A DNA stretch of 64,000 nt from Polynucleobacter sp. AP-Jannik-300A-C4 (lineage in GTDB: Bacteria; Pseudomonadota; Gammaproteobacteria; Burkholderiales; Burkholderiaceae), in contig NZ_CP061316.1 of the NCBI RefSeq assembly GCF_018688335.1, forward strand, positions 1,426,001-1,490,000. Direction: 5' to 3'. The notes under the pieces are model-generated. The model was not told the origin of the DNA and did not search any database. It was given only the letters and a program-made list of their open reading frames with translations. Both the position numbers and the translations under genes were made by a program. Positions 8,917 to 17,721 of the stretch are shown one piece after another. Position 1 is the stretch's first letter. Every line of letters starts with the position of its first letter.

Positions 8917-9820
8917 CCAAGCGCCACACCAAGCCAATGGCGGAGCGCATCGTACGCTCATTCGGCTCAAGCCCCACTTCGTACACAACAGGCTCACCAG
9001 CTTCAGCCATGCGCAACGCTTCATCGCTATCGGGCTCGCTCATTGGCTCACCCAAACGAACGCCTAATGCACCACTACCAGATGCCAAGATCACCGCCGA
9101 TAAAGAGTCGGACCATTTGCCAGTCAGGTGGCGCCATGCGTAGACAGCACCTTCAAAGTTACCGACGATCGCAAAGCCCATTGCCGTAATACGTGCAGGC
9201 ACCCAATCCAATACGTAGAAGAAATGACGCGCTGCTTCACTTAAATTGAAATCACCTTTTTCTGACCAGCGCTGGGCAGCTGTATCAGCCAAGCGATACA
9301 AGACCACACCTGCAGGTCCCATTGGCATTAAGAACCAGAACAACACACCAAACACATGGTGGTGCGCGCCAATAATGGCGCGTTCCAGCGCAAGTGAAAT
9401 AACTTCAGTCTCGGTGAGATTGGAAGTATCTAATTCGGGGCCGTACCAGTCACCTAAGGCTGTACGTGCTGCTGGCAAATCATGGTTTGCAATTGCCTCA
9501 TGAACCAGCGTAAAGGAGTGGCTAAATTGGCGGAAGCCAAAAAATAAATAGGCAATGATGACATTCCACACAAATCCCAAAATTGGGAAGGTCACCATAA
9601 ATACAACATAAATAATGAAGACTAGGAATGTTGGCAGTATGAATGCGACTAGGCAAGCCATACGCGCACCAACTGGACTGGCACCTTCCTCAGTCTTGCC
9701 GCCGAATTCGCCAGCAACCCAATCCAACCAGCGAGCACTCAAACGCGCGATCCAATGGGTCGAAGTTACTGGGCGATATTGCTCAGCAATGAGGGCGAAG
9801 AGAATAGAAAAGAAAGTCAT
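8861..9820 (-). CDS. CobD/CbiB family membrane protein
   Basis: The 319-residue protein resembles the CobD/CbiB family, whose founding members amidate adenosylcobyric acid with an aminopropanol linker during vitamin B12 synthesis. Visible traits are the start FFSILFALIAEQYRP, a hydrophobic block near residues 55-95, the motif ERAIIGAHHHVFGVLFWF and DWVPARITAMGFAIVGNF, the last being typical of CbiB. No other cobalamin genes lie in the window, and betaproteobacterial members of this family often stand outside B12 operons, so a true CbiB activity is uncertain. Its start overlaps the Nudix gene stop by 4 nt (coupled translation), and its 3' end overlaps rsgA on the other strand. Confidence 0.8.
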   Translation of the reverse strand: MTFFSILFALIAEQYRPVTSTHWIARLSARWLDWVAGEFGGKTEEGASPVGARMACLVAFILPTFLVFIIYVVFMVTFPILGFVWNVIIAYLFFGFRQFSHSFTLVHEAIANHDLPAARTALGDWYGPELDTSNLTETEVISLALERAIIGAHHHVFGVLFWFLMPMGPAGVVLYRLADTAAQRWSEKGDFNLSEAARHFFYVLDWVPARITAMGFAIVGNFEGAVYAWRHLTGKWSDSLSAVILASGSGALGVRLGEPMSEPDSDEALRMAEAGEPVVYEVGLEPNERTMRSAIGLVWRLVIAWMALLLMLTIALWLG

Positions 9821-10554
9821 ACTTTTAGTAAATGATAAAGGTTACGCAACATTCCAGCAGTAGCGCCCCAGATAAAACGATTTTCATAGGGCATTGAATA
9901 AAACCGACGGCTACCCTGATCACTCTCCCAGACCCGCACTTGATGATTTGCGGGATCCATTAAAAAATGTAAAGGCACTTCGAACACGTCTGCTACCTCG
10001 AAAGTATCTAAGACATATTCTGCCTGAGGTTTTACAAATCCAACAACTGGAGTCACACTATAGCCCGAAACCGTTAAATACTGGGGTAAATGGCCGATGA
10101 TCTCCACTGCAGCTCGATCAAGCCCAATTTCTTCTTCACTCTCCCTCAAAGCAGTTTCATGAGGGCTAGCATCATCAGGGTCCATGCGACCACCTGGAAA
10201 ACTAATTTGACCAGCATGATCATGTAAATGATCGGTTCTTTGGGTTAGTAAAACAGACAAGCCCTCACTCTTCAGCAACAAAGGAATTAAAACAGCTGCC
10301 CGAGTAATCTTCCCAGCCGCCTGACGTTTAGCAATAATGTCAGCAGCAATCACCTGGCGATTTTCATCGGTAATCTCTGGCTGCCAAATTGGGAGGCTCT
10401 GAAAGCGACTTCTCAAAGCTAAAGGATCCAGAATATGCTGAGCTACCTTAGCCTGATCGTGACACACCTCGTGAATCGGAATTGACTGCGCATCAAAACT
10501 CAATGGAGTCGCAGCACTCAATCGTTGATCTTGGGTTTTGGAATCTTGCGTCAT
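9817..10554 (-). CDS. Nudix hydrolase, probable CoA pyrophosphatase
   Basis: The Nudix box is intact: GGRMDPDDASPHETALRE followed by SEEEIGL, fitting Gx5Ex7REUxEExGU. The preceding LLTQRTDHLHDHAGQISFP segment matches the extra motif of CoA-specific Nudix enzymes (NudL/PCD1-like), which split coenzyme A into 4'-phosphopantetheine and ADP. It has 245 residues with an N-terminal extension of about 70 residues before the catalytic domain. It lies 66 nt after rplS, beyond the rplS terminator, and overlaps the CobD/CbiB gene by 4 nt, so those two form an operon. Confidence 0.88.
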   Translation of the reverse strand: MTQDSKTQDQRLSAATPLSFDAQSIPIHEVCHDQAKVAQHILDPLALRSRFQSLPIWQPEITDENRQVIAADIIAKRQAAGKITRAAVLIPLLLKSEGLSVLLTQRTDHLHDHAGQISFPGGRMDPDDASPHETALRESEEEIGLDRAAVEIIGHLPQYLTVSGYSVTPVVGFVKPQAEYVLDTFEVADVFEVPLHFLMDPANHQVRVWESDQGSRRFYSMPYENRFIWGATAGMLRNLYHLLKV

Positions 10555-10573
10555 TCGTTTATTTTAGGGGGAA

Positions 10574-10605
10574 TAAAAAAAGGCAGCCTAGGCCGCCTTC
10601 TTTTT
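10574..10605 (-). terminator. Terminator of the rpsP-rimM-trmD-rplS operon
   Basis: Read on the minus strand just after the rplS stop: GAAGGCGGCC, TA, GGCTGCCTT and then a run of T. The stem is GC-rich with one mismatch and the T-run is seven long, a good intrinsic terminator ahead of the Nudix gene. Confidence 0.8.
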
Positions 10606-10620
10606 GGATTAAAGCAAACC

Positions 10621-11019
10621 TTATTCCGCGGCTGTCTCAGCAACTGCTTTAACTTTGCGTGCAGGAAGTTTTTCTTTAATACGTGCAGACTTACCTGAAC
10701 GATCACGCAAGTAGTACAACTTCGCGCGACGTACATCACCGCGACGCTTCACTTCAATGCTAGCGATCAATGGTGAGTATGTTTGGAATGTACGCTCTAC
10801 ACCTTCGCCAGATGAAATCTTGCGAACGATAAAGCTGGAATTGAGTCCGCGATTGCGCTTAGCAATCACAACGCCTTCAAAGGCCTGGGTACGCTTACGT
10901 GTACCTTCAACTACGTTTACACCAACGACTACTGTATCGCCAGGAGCGAAAGTAGGAAGCACTTTGTTAGCACTTAAGCGAGCAATTTCTTCTTGCTCAA
11001 TTTTTTCGATCAAATTCAT
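10621..11019 (-). CDS. rplS: 50S ribosomal protein L19
   Basis: L19 sits at the 30S-50S interface of the ribosome. The 132-residue sequence has the family core [43 protein letters not shown] and [18 protein letters not shown]. It carries a short basic-then-Ala/Glu-rich C-terminal tail ([10 protein letters not shown]), which is longer than in E. coli. A clear AAGGA ribosome-binding site lies nine bases before the ATG. It is the last gene of the rpsP operon, 126 nt after trmD, followed by a terminator. Confidence 0.97.
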   Translation of the reverse strand: MNLIEKIEQEEIARLSANKVLPTFAPGDTVVVGVNVVEGTRKRTQAFEGVVIAKRNRGLNSSFIVRKISSGEGVERTFQTYSPLIASIEVKRRGDVRRAKLYYLRDRSGKSARIKEKLPARKVKAVAETAAE

Positions 11020-11145
11020 TATTAATCCTTAAACATCTTGTCAGCGTTTAATCCCGAGATTCTCATCAACGGACCAGACAGAGGATGCAGTTAAAACCAT
11101 TTCACTAAATCAAAACACAAACACTTCATTCAAAACCATAATCAC

Positions 11146-11892
11146 TTACAGCATTCGAAGAAATTGCTCATCTTCTTTACTTAGCAACCCATTTGCTCTT
11201 GCTGATTTAATTAAATCAGGTCTAAGCTTGAACGTCAGCTCTAAAGACTTCTGCCGACGCCAATCCGCTATTTTAGCGTGATGTCCGCCCAAAAGCACGT
11301 CTGGGACAGATAAATTTTCATATATTTCAGGGCGGGTGTAGTGCGGATGGTCCAAAAGGCCATTAATAAAGCTATCTTGGATGGCAGATTCCCCATCCCC
11401 TAAGGCCCCAGGAATAAGACGAATAACCGCATCCATCATCGTCATGGCGGGTAATTCACCACCAGAAACTACAAAATCACCCATTGAGAGCTGTAAATCA
11501 ACATTCCGATCAATAAAGCGCTGGTCAACAGCCTCATATCGACCACAAATAAAGGTTAAATTACCGTAATTGAGGATATCTGTCGCTATCTCCTGAGAAA
11601 AGACCTCCCCTTGCGGTGCCAAGAGGCAAATAGGGCCAGATTGAATGTTTTGCGCCTGATGAGCCGCTTTAACAGCAAATATCGTATCTTCCAAAGGTTT
11701 TGCCATCATCACCATGCCAGGACCACCACCATAGGCACGATCATCCACGGTCTTACGTGGATCAGAACAATAATTCCGAGGATTCCAGAGATTAACCTTA
11801 GCGAGACCTTGCTCACAGGCGCGACCAGTGATACCCCACTGCGTTAATGCAGAGAACATTTCAGGAAATAAGGTGACTACATCAAAGCGCAT
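11146..11892 (-). CDS. trmD: tRNA (guanine-37-N1)-methyltransferase
   Basis: TrmD methylates G37 next to the anticodon and prevents +1 frameshifting. It is a SPOUT-class trefoil-knot enzyme of 248 residues. Family signatures are the N-terminal MRFDVVTLFPEMFSAL, DDRAYGGGPGMVMMAKPLE, and the SAM-binding knot around ICGRYEAVDQRF and MGDFVVSGGELPAM. It is third in the rpsP-rimM-trmD-rplS operon, 42 nt after rimM. Confidence 0.97.
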   Translation of the reverse strand: MRFDVVTLFPEMFSALTQWGITGRACEQGLAKVNLWNPRNYCSDPRKTVDDRAYGGGPGMVMMAKPLEDTIFAVKAAHQAQNIQSGPICLLAPQGEVFSQEIATDILNYGNLTFICGRYEAVDQRFIDRNVDLQLSMGDFVVSGGELPAMTMMDAVIRLIPGALGDGESAIQDSFINGLLDHPHYTRPEIYENLSVPDVLLGGHHAKIADWRRQKSLELTFKLRPDLIKSARANGLLSKEDEQFLRML

Positions 11893-11934
11893 ATTGGAAA
11901 TAAAAGATCAGTTACTTTTTTAGCTTAGAACCCA

Positions 11935-12498
11935 CTACCAGTCAGGCTGCCAATCTAGAGTAATGAGTCTATTGGCTAAGTCCACGTTTTGCACTGCTTC
12001 TTTTACGAAAGGCACTAACTGTTTTACCGTCTTAGTTTCTGGATCGCCAAGAGCAATGATTCCGTGGGCGCCATTATCGTTCACGTCAATCACCTCACCC
12101 AGACTCTCACCTTCGAGATTAATTGCTTTACAACCAATCAGATCGACCCAGTAATAACTATCGCTGCCTGCTTTTGGAAATACTTCGCGTGCAACTAAGA
12201 TGCGAGCACCTTTTAAAGCCTCGGCCTGATCACGATCGGTGATGCCTTCTAAAGCGATCACTACGGTACCGCTATGCATCTTGGCCTGCTTCACCTTGTA
12301 AAGCTCTAATGAAGCCTGCTCATGAGACGCAGCAACACCCGCACTCCGACGAGGAATGAGAGATAACCAAAGTTCTTTGCTAGATAAGAGGGCTACGGGA
12401 TCGGTGGAATGAGGGCGAACCTTAATCTGACCCTGTAAGCCTTGAGCGTCTTGAACTGCGCCGAGCTCAATCAAATCATCTAGGGAAGGTGTATTCAT
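11935..12498 (-). CDS. rimM: Ribosome maturation factor RimM
   Basis: RimM binds S19 and helps assemble the 30S head. The 187-residue protein has the N-terminal RimM domain beginning LIELGAVQDAQGLQGQIKV and the C-terminal PRC-barrel domain with YYWVDLIGCKAINLEGESLG and LVPFVKEAVQNVDLANRLI. It contains an insertion of Ser/Ala-rich residues near 50-60. It sits in the usual operon, 93 nt after rpsP; that spacer holds a conspicuous pair of alternative hairpins. Confidence 0.96.
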   Translation of the reverse strand: MNTPSLDDLIELGAVQDAQGLQGQIKVRPHSTDPVALLSSKELWLSLIPRRSAGVAASHEQASLELYKVKQAKMHSGTVVIALEGITDRDQAEALKGARILVAREVFPKAGSDSYYWVDLIGCKAINLEGESLGEVIDVNDNGAHGIIALGDPETKTVKQLVPFVKEAVQNVDLANRLITLDWQPDW

Positions 12499-12547
12499 AT
12501 TGAAGCCACCTCAACTCCCCAAATAACACTACCAGTAAATTCTGCTA

Positions 12548-12593
12548 CCAAAGACTTCATCATTGAGAGAAAGTCTTTGGATTTGAAGTCTTT
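12548..12593 (-). promoter_or_regulatory. Competing stem-loops between rpsP and rimM
   Basis: On the minus strand the segment after the rpsP stop contains AAAGACTT twice (12586-12593, overlapping the stop codon, and 12571-12578) and its complement once at 12550-12557. The second copy forms a perfect 10-bp stem with the complement (12548-12557 with 12571-12580, 13-nt loop); the first copy can form a shorter alternative of about eight pairs. No T-run follows, so it looks like a processing site or a switch between two folds rather than a terminator. Regulation is inferred. Confidence 0.45.
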
Positions 12594-12837
12594 AGACTGC
12601 AGGATTGTTTTTGATTAAACGAACTACTGTTGGAGAGATCTGCGCGCCAACACCAGTCCAATAGGTCAAACGATCTTGAGCAATACGCATTGCTTGCTCA
12701 GTCGCTGCTGCCTGTGGATTGAAGTAACCAATACGCTCGATAAAGTTCGAGTCGCGACGATTGCGCTTGTCTGTAGCCACGATGCTATAAAAAGGGCGCT
12801 TCTTTGAACCGCCGCGTGCCAGTCGAATGACGACCAT
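12592..12837 (-). CDS. rpsP: 30S ribosomal protein S16
   Basis: S16 is a primary assembly protein of the 30S subunit. The 81-residue protein starts [20 protein letters not shown], the family hallmark, followed by [19 protein letters not shown] and the central [13 protein letters not shown]. It is the first gene of the rpsP-rimM-trmD-rplS operon, with a 253-nt upstream region shared with the divergent META lipoprotein gene where its promoter should lie. Confidence 0.97.
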
Positions 12838-13090
12838 ACTTATTCCTTAAAATCTAAAATGAAAACAGGTTGATTACAACCCAATGAAATTACTACAAAA
12901 TCTTGGGCTCCAACTAACTGAGCAAATTAATAAAACAAATGCACGGTATAGCGGAAAACCTCATATTCTAGACGAAAACCCCTACTTGATCCACCTATTT
13001 AAGCGGGCACCCTTTTAGCTTCAACAGTAGAATAGATTACAAGCAAAGCTAAAATAATTATTAAAATCAATTACTTACAGAATTATTACC

Positions 13091-13615
13091 ATGAAAACTG
13101 CCATTTTTAGACCCTCCAGAGGCCCTATAAAGCGCTTTTTTCTAATTCTTTCTTGCCTCGGCTTAAGTTTTTTGACTGCCTGTGCCAATGTGATTCCGCC
13201 CTGCAACGCCAAAACCAGCCCTCCCAGCACTGAATTCCGAAACACCAAATGGGAGCTAGTTCGCTGGAATCTCGCACCTAATGCCAGAGGCGAGGTTCGT
13301 GCCAGACAAATTCCTCAGGGTGACAATAGCAACCCAATCCAAATCATCTTTGATGTCAATGGTGAACATGTGAGTGGGTCTACAGGATGCAATCGCTTTA
13401 CTGCTCGCATTACTGAAGATGCCAGAGGCTTTACGCTGGATCAAATAGCCGCTACAAAGATGGCTTGCACACCACAACGCATGGAGCTAGAGAATGACTT
13501 TCTCTATGAATTAAATGATTACCGCTCGATTGTGCGCAATGGCGATCAGCTACTGATGATTGGCGTGGATCGTCAAGTCTTAAGCTTTATGCAAAAAAGT
13601 AGTATTCCAAAATAA
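13091..13615 (+). CDS. META domain lipoprotein (HslJ-like)
   Basis: A 174-residue putative lipoprotein. After a basic N-terminus and hydrophobic stretch there is a lipobox LTAC with Cys31, so lipidation and envelope anchoring are expected. The rest is one META domain: NTKWELVRW at its start, VSGSTGCNRFTARI (the conserved GCN motif) and the LDQIAATKMAC stretch. E. coli HslJ with this fold is linked to heat shock and novobiocin resistance, but the molecular role is not known. The 253-nt gap before it is shared with rpsP, which runs the other way. Confidence 0.8.
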   Translation: MKTAIFRPSRGPIKRFFLILSCLGLSFLTACANVIPPCNAKTSPPSTEFRNTKWELVRWNLAPNARGEVRARQIPQGDNSNPIQIIFDVNGEHVSGSTGCNRFTARITEDARGFTLDQIAATKMACTPQRMELENDFLYELNDYRSIVRNGDQLLMIGVDRQVLSFMQKSSIPK

Positions 13616-13657
13616 AATACCCTTTATCGCAATTGAAATTCATCACTGAAAGTCTGA

Positions 13658-14104
13658 ATGAAAAAGTACAAACTCCTATTCTGCTCACTCGGATTGTTTT
13701 TTCCGGGGACTGGCTTGAACTGTTTTTATTTGCAAGGACTTAAATCCTTCTGGGGTTGGGCTCAACTATTTTCATTTATTGGTGGAATTGCTGGTTGGCT
13801 GATTCTCAAAGACTCGCAATTTAATTCTGCGCCTGGTTGGGTTCTCATCACCTTTGGCTTTATCAGCTTCGAGGCGAGCTGGCTAACCACCATAGCTTAT
13901 GGTTTACGTGCTGATGAAAAGTGGGATGCAGAATTTAATCCAAACATAGATCCGAGCAAAGCAACTAAATCAGGCTGGCCGGTTGTATTAACTGTGATCT
14001 TTTCTTTAGTATTTGGCGCTGGCGTCATGATGACCTTCCTCGCCATTGCCTTTGAGCAATTCTTTATTTCACAGCTTCAGGAAGCAAGAAAGCTATCCCA
14101 GTAA
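13658..14104 (+). CDS. Small multi-pass membrane protein of unknown function
   Basis: A 148-residue protein that I do not recognise with certainty. It begins MKKYKLLFCSLGLFFPG and shows about four hydrophobic segments (roughly residues 5-22, 32-50, 60-82 and 107-132). The opening segment with GLNCFYLQGLKSFWGW faintly recalls TM2-domain proteins, whose first helix is followed by a short turn and a second helix. The loop between the third and fourth helices is polar (DEKWDAEFNPNIDPSK). It is 42 nt after the META lipoprotein, so may share its transcript, and ends in a terminator that overlaps its stop codon. Confidence 0.6.
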   Translation: MKKYKLLFCSLGLFFPGTGLNCFYLQGLKSFWGWAQLFSFIGGIAGWLILKDSQFNSAPGWVLITFGFISFEASWLTTIAYGLRADEKWDAEFNPNIDPSKATKSGWPVVLTVIFSLVFGAGVMMTFLAIAFEQFFISQLQEARKLSQ

Positions 14105-14119
14105 TGCAGATAGCTTTTT
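14089..14119 (+). terminator. Terminator overlapping the stop of the membrane-protein gene
   Basis: AAAGCTATC pairs with GATAGCTTT across an 11-nt loop that contains the TAA stop, followed by further T residues. It closes the META lipoprotein/membrane protein transcript before the convergent acyl-CoA dehydrogenase gene. Confidence 0.65.
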
Positions 14120-14145
14120 GAATGGTGGTGACAGTTTTTTAAATC

Positions 14146-15933
14146 CTAAAACTGTTCCGCTGTCAGCGCATTAGTGGAATGCCCGCTCTCTAGGATCGAG
14201 GTTGCTAGAGCTTGAGATTGTGGCAATAGATTTTCTGCAAAGAAGCGAGCAGTAGCAATCTTGGCATCATAGAAATTCGGGTCGCCTGCACGCAACTCTT
14301 GGGCAGCAAGTAAGGCACGTGCCATTTGCCAGGCACCCAATACCAAGCCACATAAACGTAAGTAAGCAAAGCTACCGGCGTACACAGCCTTAATATCTGT
14401 CTTAGCATTTGCCACAATAAACTCAACAGCAGATTCAAAAGCAATTCGTGCCGCGGTTAATTGCTTCTGCACTGCTTTTGCATCTGCGGTGCCACTGCTT
14501 GCGAGATCTTTTTCAGTTTGCTGAATTTTTTCAGAGAATAGTTTTGCAGTTGCGCCACCATCACGCACCGTTTTTCTACCAATCAGATCATTTGCCTGAA
14601 TAGCTGTAGTGCCCTCATAGATTGTCAGAATACGAGCATCACGATAATGTTGCGCTGCGCCTGTCTCTTCAATGAATCCCATGCCACCGTGCACTTGCAC
14701 ACCGAGGCTAGCCACCTCAATCGACATTTCAGTTGAGAACCCTTTCACAATCGGCACCAGAAATTCATAAACTGCTTGACTCTGCTTGCGAGCGGCTTCA
14801 TCAGGGGATGCATGTTGGGCATCATATGCAGCAGCCGCGTAATACGCCAAGGCTCTAGATGCCTCGATATAGCCGCGCATAGTCATCAGCATCCGCTTTA
14901 CATCTGGCTGATGAATAATTGCTACAGGACCTGGAGAGCCAGCTAGATCACGACTTTGCACTCGGTCTTTGGCATACTGCACCGCTTTTTGATAGGCACG
15001 CTCTGCAACCGCAATACCTTGCATACCCACTGCAAAGCGAGCTGCATTCATCATCACGAACATATACTCCAGCCCACGATTTTCTTCGCCTACTAAATAT
15101 CCAGTTGCACCACCATGATCGCCAAACTGTAAGACTGCAGTTGGGCTAGCCTTAATGCCAAGCTTGTGTTCAATCGAGACACAGTGAACATCATTACGCT
15201 CACCAAGTGAGTCATCTGCATTCACCAAGAACTTCGGCACCACAAATAAAGAAATACCTTTCACACCTTCTGGAGCATCTGGCGTTCTAGCTAATACGAG
15301 ATGGACAATATTCTTTGCCATGTCGTGCTCACCATAGGTGATGTAGATCTTGGTGCCAAAAATTTTGTATGCGCCATCAGTTTCAGGCACAGCACGAGCA
15401 CGCACCATTGATAGATCAGAGCCCGCTTGAGGCTCCGTGAGACACATGGAGCCAGTCCACTCCCCAGAAATCATCTTCGGCACATAGCGCTCTTGCAACT
15501 CAGGGCTTGCTGCAGTTAACAAAGCCTCAATTGCACCATCGGTCAGCATTGGGCATAAAGCAAACGATAGGCTAGCCGAATGAACCATCTCAAAACATGC
15601 AGTTGCAATGAGCTTTGGTAAGCCTTGACCACCAAACTCTGCAGGATGAACAACGCCCTGCCAACCTGCTGCAGCAAATTGCTCAAAAGCATCTTTAAAG
15701 CCAGGTGTAGTTGTAACGATGCCATCCTTTAAAGAGCTAGGATTTTGATCACCGGCCCAATTAAGGGGTGCTACAACGTCTTGATTGAATTTGGCAGACT
15801 CTTCCAAAATTGCTGGGGCTAAATCGACATCAGCTCCAGCCTCAGCATAGGAAGGATAAGAAACAACCTGAGACAGCCCCGCTAGCTCGTTCATCACAAA
15901 TAGCATGTCTTTTACTGGGGCTACATAAGGCAT
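14146..15933 (-). CDS. Acyl-CoA dehydrogenase (long form with extra C-terminal domain, DmdC-like)
   Basis: This flavoprotein oxidises an acyl-CoA thioester to the enoyl-CoA and passes electrons to ETF. At 595 residues it belongs to the long subgroup with an added C-terminal domain, which includes DmdC-like 3-methylmercaptopropionyl-CoA dehydrogenases. Visible motifs are MCLTEPQAGSDLSMVRARA (FAD/substrate site), EHKLGIKASPTAVLQFGD, VQVHGGMGFIEETGAAQHYR and ARILTIYEGTTAIQANDLIG with the catalytic Glu in YEGT. It is preceded by etfB and etfA on the same strand, 44 nt upstream, giving a complete electron route. Substrate chain length cannot be read from sequence; a DMSP-type role is only a possibility. 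Confidence 0.92.
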   Translation of the reverse strand: MPYVAPVKDMLFVMNELAGLSQVVSYPSYAEAGADVDLAPAILEESAKFNQDVVAPLNWAGDQNPSSLKDGIVTTTPGFKDAFEQFAAAGWQGVVHPAEFGGQGLPKLIATACFEMVHSASLSFALCPMLTDGAIEALLTAASPELQERYVPKMISGEWTGSMCLTEPQAGSDLSMVRARAVPETDGAYKIFGTKIYITYGEHDMAKNIVHLVLARTPDAPEGVKGISLFVVPKFLVNADDSLGERNDVHCVSIEHKLGIKASPTAVLQFGDHGGATGYLVGEENRGLEYMFVMMNAARFAVGMQGIAVAERAYQKAVQYAKDRVQSRDLAGSPGPVAIIHQPDVKRMLMTMRGYIEASRALAYYAAAAYDAQHASPDEAARKQSQAVYEFLVPIVKGFSTEMSIEVASLGVQVHGGMGFIEETGAAQHYRDARILTIYEGTTAIQANDLIGRKTVRDGGATAKLFSEKIQQTEKDLASSGTADAKAVQKQLTAARIAFESAVEFIVANAKTDIKAVYAGSFAYLRLCGLVLGAWQMARALLAAQELRAGDPNFYDAKIATARFFAENLLPQSQALATSILESGHSTNALTAEQF

Positions 15934-15977
15934 AAGTATTCCTATGAATTAGGTGTAAAGATAGTTAAGGGGATGTC

Positions 15978-16913
15978 TTAGACAAGCAAGTTAGTTAGTT
16001 CAGGTACAGCGGTATTTAAGTCAGCAACGAGACCATAATCAGCAACACTAAAGATTGGTGCTTCTGGATCTTTGTTAATCGCTACGATCACCTTAGAGTC
16101 CTTCATTCCAGCTAAATGCTGAATAGCGCCAGAGATACCTACTGCAATGTACAACTGTGGAGCAACAATCTTGCCAGTCTGGCCTACTTGATAGTCGTTT
16201 GGAACATAACCAGCATCCACTGCAGCGCGCGATGCGCCTAGGGCTGCACCTAGCTTGTCAGCCAATGGCACAACGATCTCTTGATACTTCTCGCCAGAAC
16301 CTAAACCACGACCACCCGAAACGATCACTTTGGCGGCAGTCAATTCAGGGCGATCTGACTTAGTCAACTCGCGACCCACAAAAGATGATTTGCCAGAAAC
16401 CTCAGCAGCCGTTTGCTTTTCTACTGCAGCAGATCCACCGCTTGCAGCAACTGGATCAAAACCGGTTGTACGAACAGTAATTACTTTGATAGGGTCAGCG
16501 GATTGCACAGTAGCAATCGCATTGCCGGCATAAATCGGGCGCTCAAAAGTATCAGTCGAGACAACCTTAGTGATATCCGATAACTGTGCAACATCTAACT
16601 TTGCAGCCACCCTTGGTAAAACATTCTTACCATTGGCAGTTGCTGGAGCCAAGATGTGGCTATATCCGTTAGCAATCGAAAGAATCTGCGCAGCTAAAGG
16701 CTCCGCCAGTTGATCGGCTAATGATGCAGAATCTACCTGAATCACTTTACGCACACCAGCAATTTGGGCAGCAGCCGAAGCGGCAGCATCAGCGCCACTA
16801 CCAGCTACTAATACATCTACCTCAGGGGAACACTGTAAAGCGGCTGCTACCGCATTGAGCGTGGCTGCCTTTAAGGATTGATTATCGTGTTCAGCAATAA
16901 CAAGTGCGGCCAT
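15978..16913 (-). CDS. etfA: Electron transfer flavoprotein alpha subunit
   Basis: EtfA holds the FAD that carries electrons from acyl-CoA dehydrogenases to ETF-ubiquinone oxidoreductase. It is 311 residues. The C-terminal FAD domain shows [52 protein letters not shown] and [20 protein letters not shown], all standard. It abuts etfB directly (no gap), so the two are made together, and precedes the acyl-CoA dehydrogenase. Confidence 0.97.
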   Translation of the reverse strand: MAALVIAEHDNQSLKAATLNAVAAALQCSPEVDVLVAGSGADAAASAAAQIAGVRKVIQVDSASLADQLAEPLAAQILSIANGYSHILAPATANGKNVLPRVAAKLDVAQLSDITKVVSTDTFERPIYAGNAIATVQSADPIKVITVRTTGFDPVAASGGSAAVEKQTAAEVSGKSSFVGRELTKSDRPELTAAKVIVSGGRGLGSGEKYQEIVVPLADKLGAALGASRAAVDAGYVPNDYQVGQTGKIVAPQLYIAVGISGAIQHLAGMKDSKVIVAINKDPEAPIFSVADYGLVADLNTAVPELTNLLV

Positions 16914-17663
16914 TTAAATCACCTTCGCTTCATTTTTAAGTTTATCTACCAAAGCCGCTACATCAGCTACCATCACACCGGCAGAGCGCTTGGGTGGCTC
17001 TTCTACTTTGAGGGTTTTAAGACGTGGGGCAATGTCTACACCAAGATCTTCGGGTTTTACAATTTCCAAAGTCTTTTTCTTCGCCTTCATGATGTTTGGC
17101 AAAGTTACATAACGCGGCTCATTTAAACGCAAGTCAGTAGTAATAACCGCAGGTAAGGTAATCGCGATTGTTTCTAAGCCACCATCTACCTCGCGAGTCA
17201 CACTTGCTTTACCGTCTGCAACCACTACTTTGGAAGCAAAAGTGGCTTGCGGAATATCCATCAAGCTCGCCAGCATCTGTCCAGTCTGATTGCTATCGTC
17301 ATCAATTGCTTGCTTACCCAAAATTACAATCTGCGCTTGTTCTTTTTCAGAAAGGGCTTTCAGAATTTTCGCAACTGCTAAAGGCTGCAACTCGGCATCA
17401 GTTTCTACCAAGATAGCGCGATCAGCGCCAATTGCTAAAGCAGTACGCAATGTTTCCTGACATTGCGTTGGGCCGGCAGAAACTACTACTATCTCAGTCG
17501 CAACGCCTGACTCCTTGAGTCGAACCGCCTCTTCCACTGCAATCTCATCAAAAGGATTCATACTCATTTTGACATTCGCCAAATCGACACCGGAGTTATC
17601 TGATTTAACTCGAATTTTGACGTTGTAATCAACGACACGCTTTACTGCGACTAAGATTTTCAT
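16914..17663 (-). CDS. etfB: Electron transfer flavoprotein beta subunit
   Basis: EtfB is the AMP-binding partner of EtfA. At 249 residues its length is typical. Signatures are [57 protein letters not shown] and the recognition-loop region [20 protein letters not shown]. It is immediately followed by etfA, and 58 nt separate it from the acyl-CoA synthetase upstream (stop 17722), so the block is probably one fatty-acid oxidation operon. Confidence 0.97.
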   Translation of the reverse strand: MKILVAVKRVVDYNVKIRVKSDNSGVDLANVKMSMNPFDEIAVEEAVRLKESGVATEIVVVSAGPTQCQETLRTALAIGADRAILVETDAELQPLAVAKILKALSEKEQAQIVILGKQAIDDDSNQTGQMLASLMDIPQATFASKVVVADGKASVTREVDGGLETIAITLPAVITTDLRLNEPRYVTLPNIMKAKKKTLEIVKPEDLGVDIAPRLKTLKVEEPPKRSAGVMVADVAALVDKLKNEAKVI

Positions 17664-17721
17664 GCTGAATTCTCTATTTTTGAGTAACTTTTCTATTTTA
17701 TCCGTCTAGCACCAATTAGAG

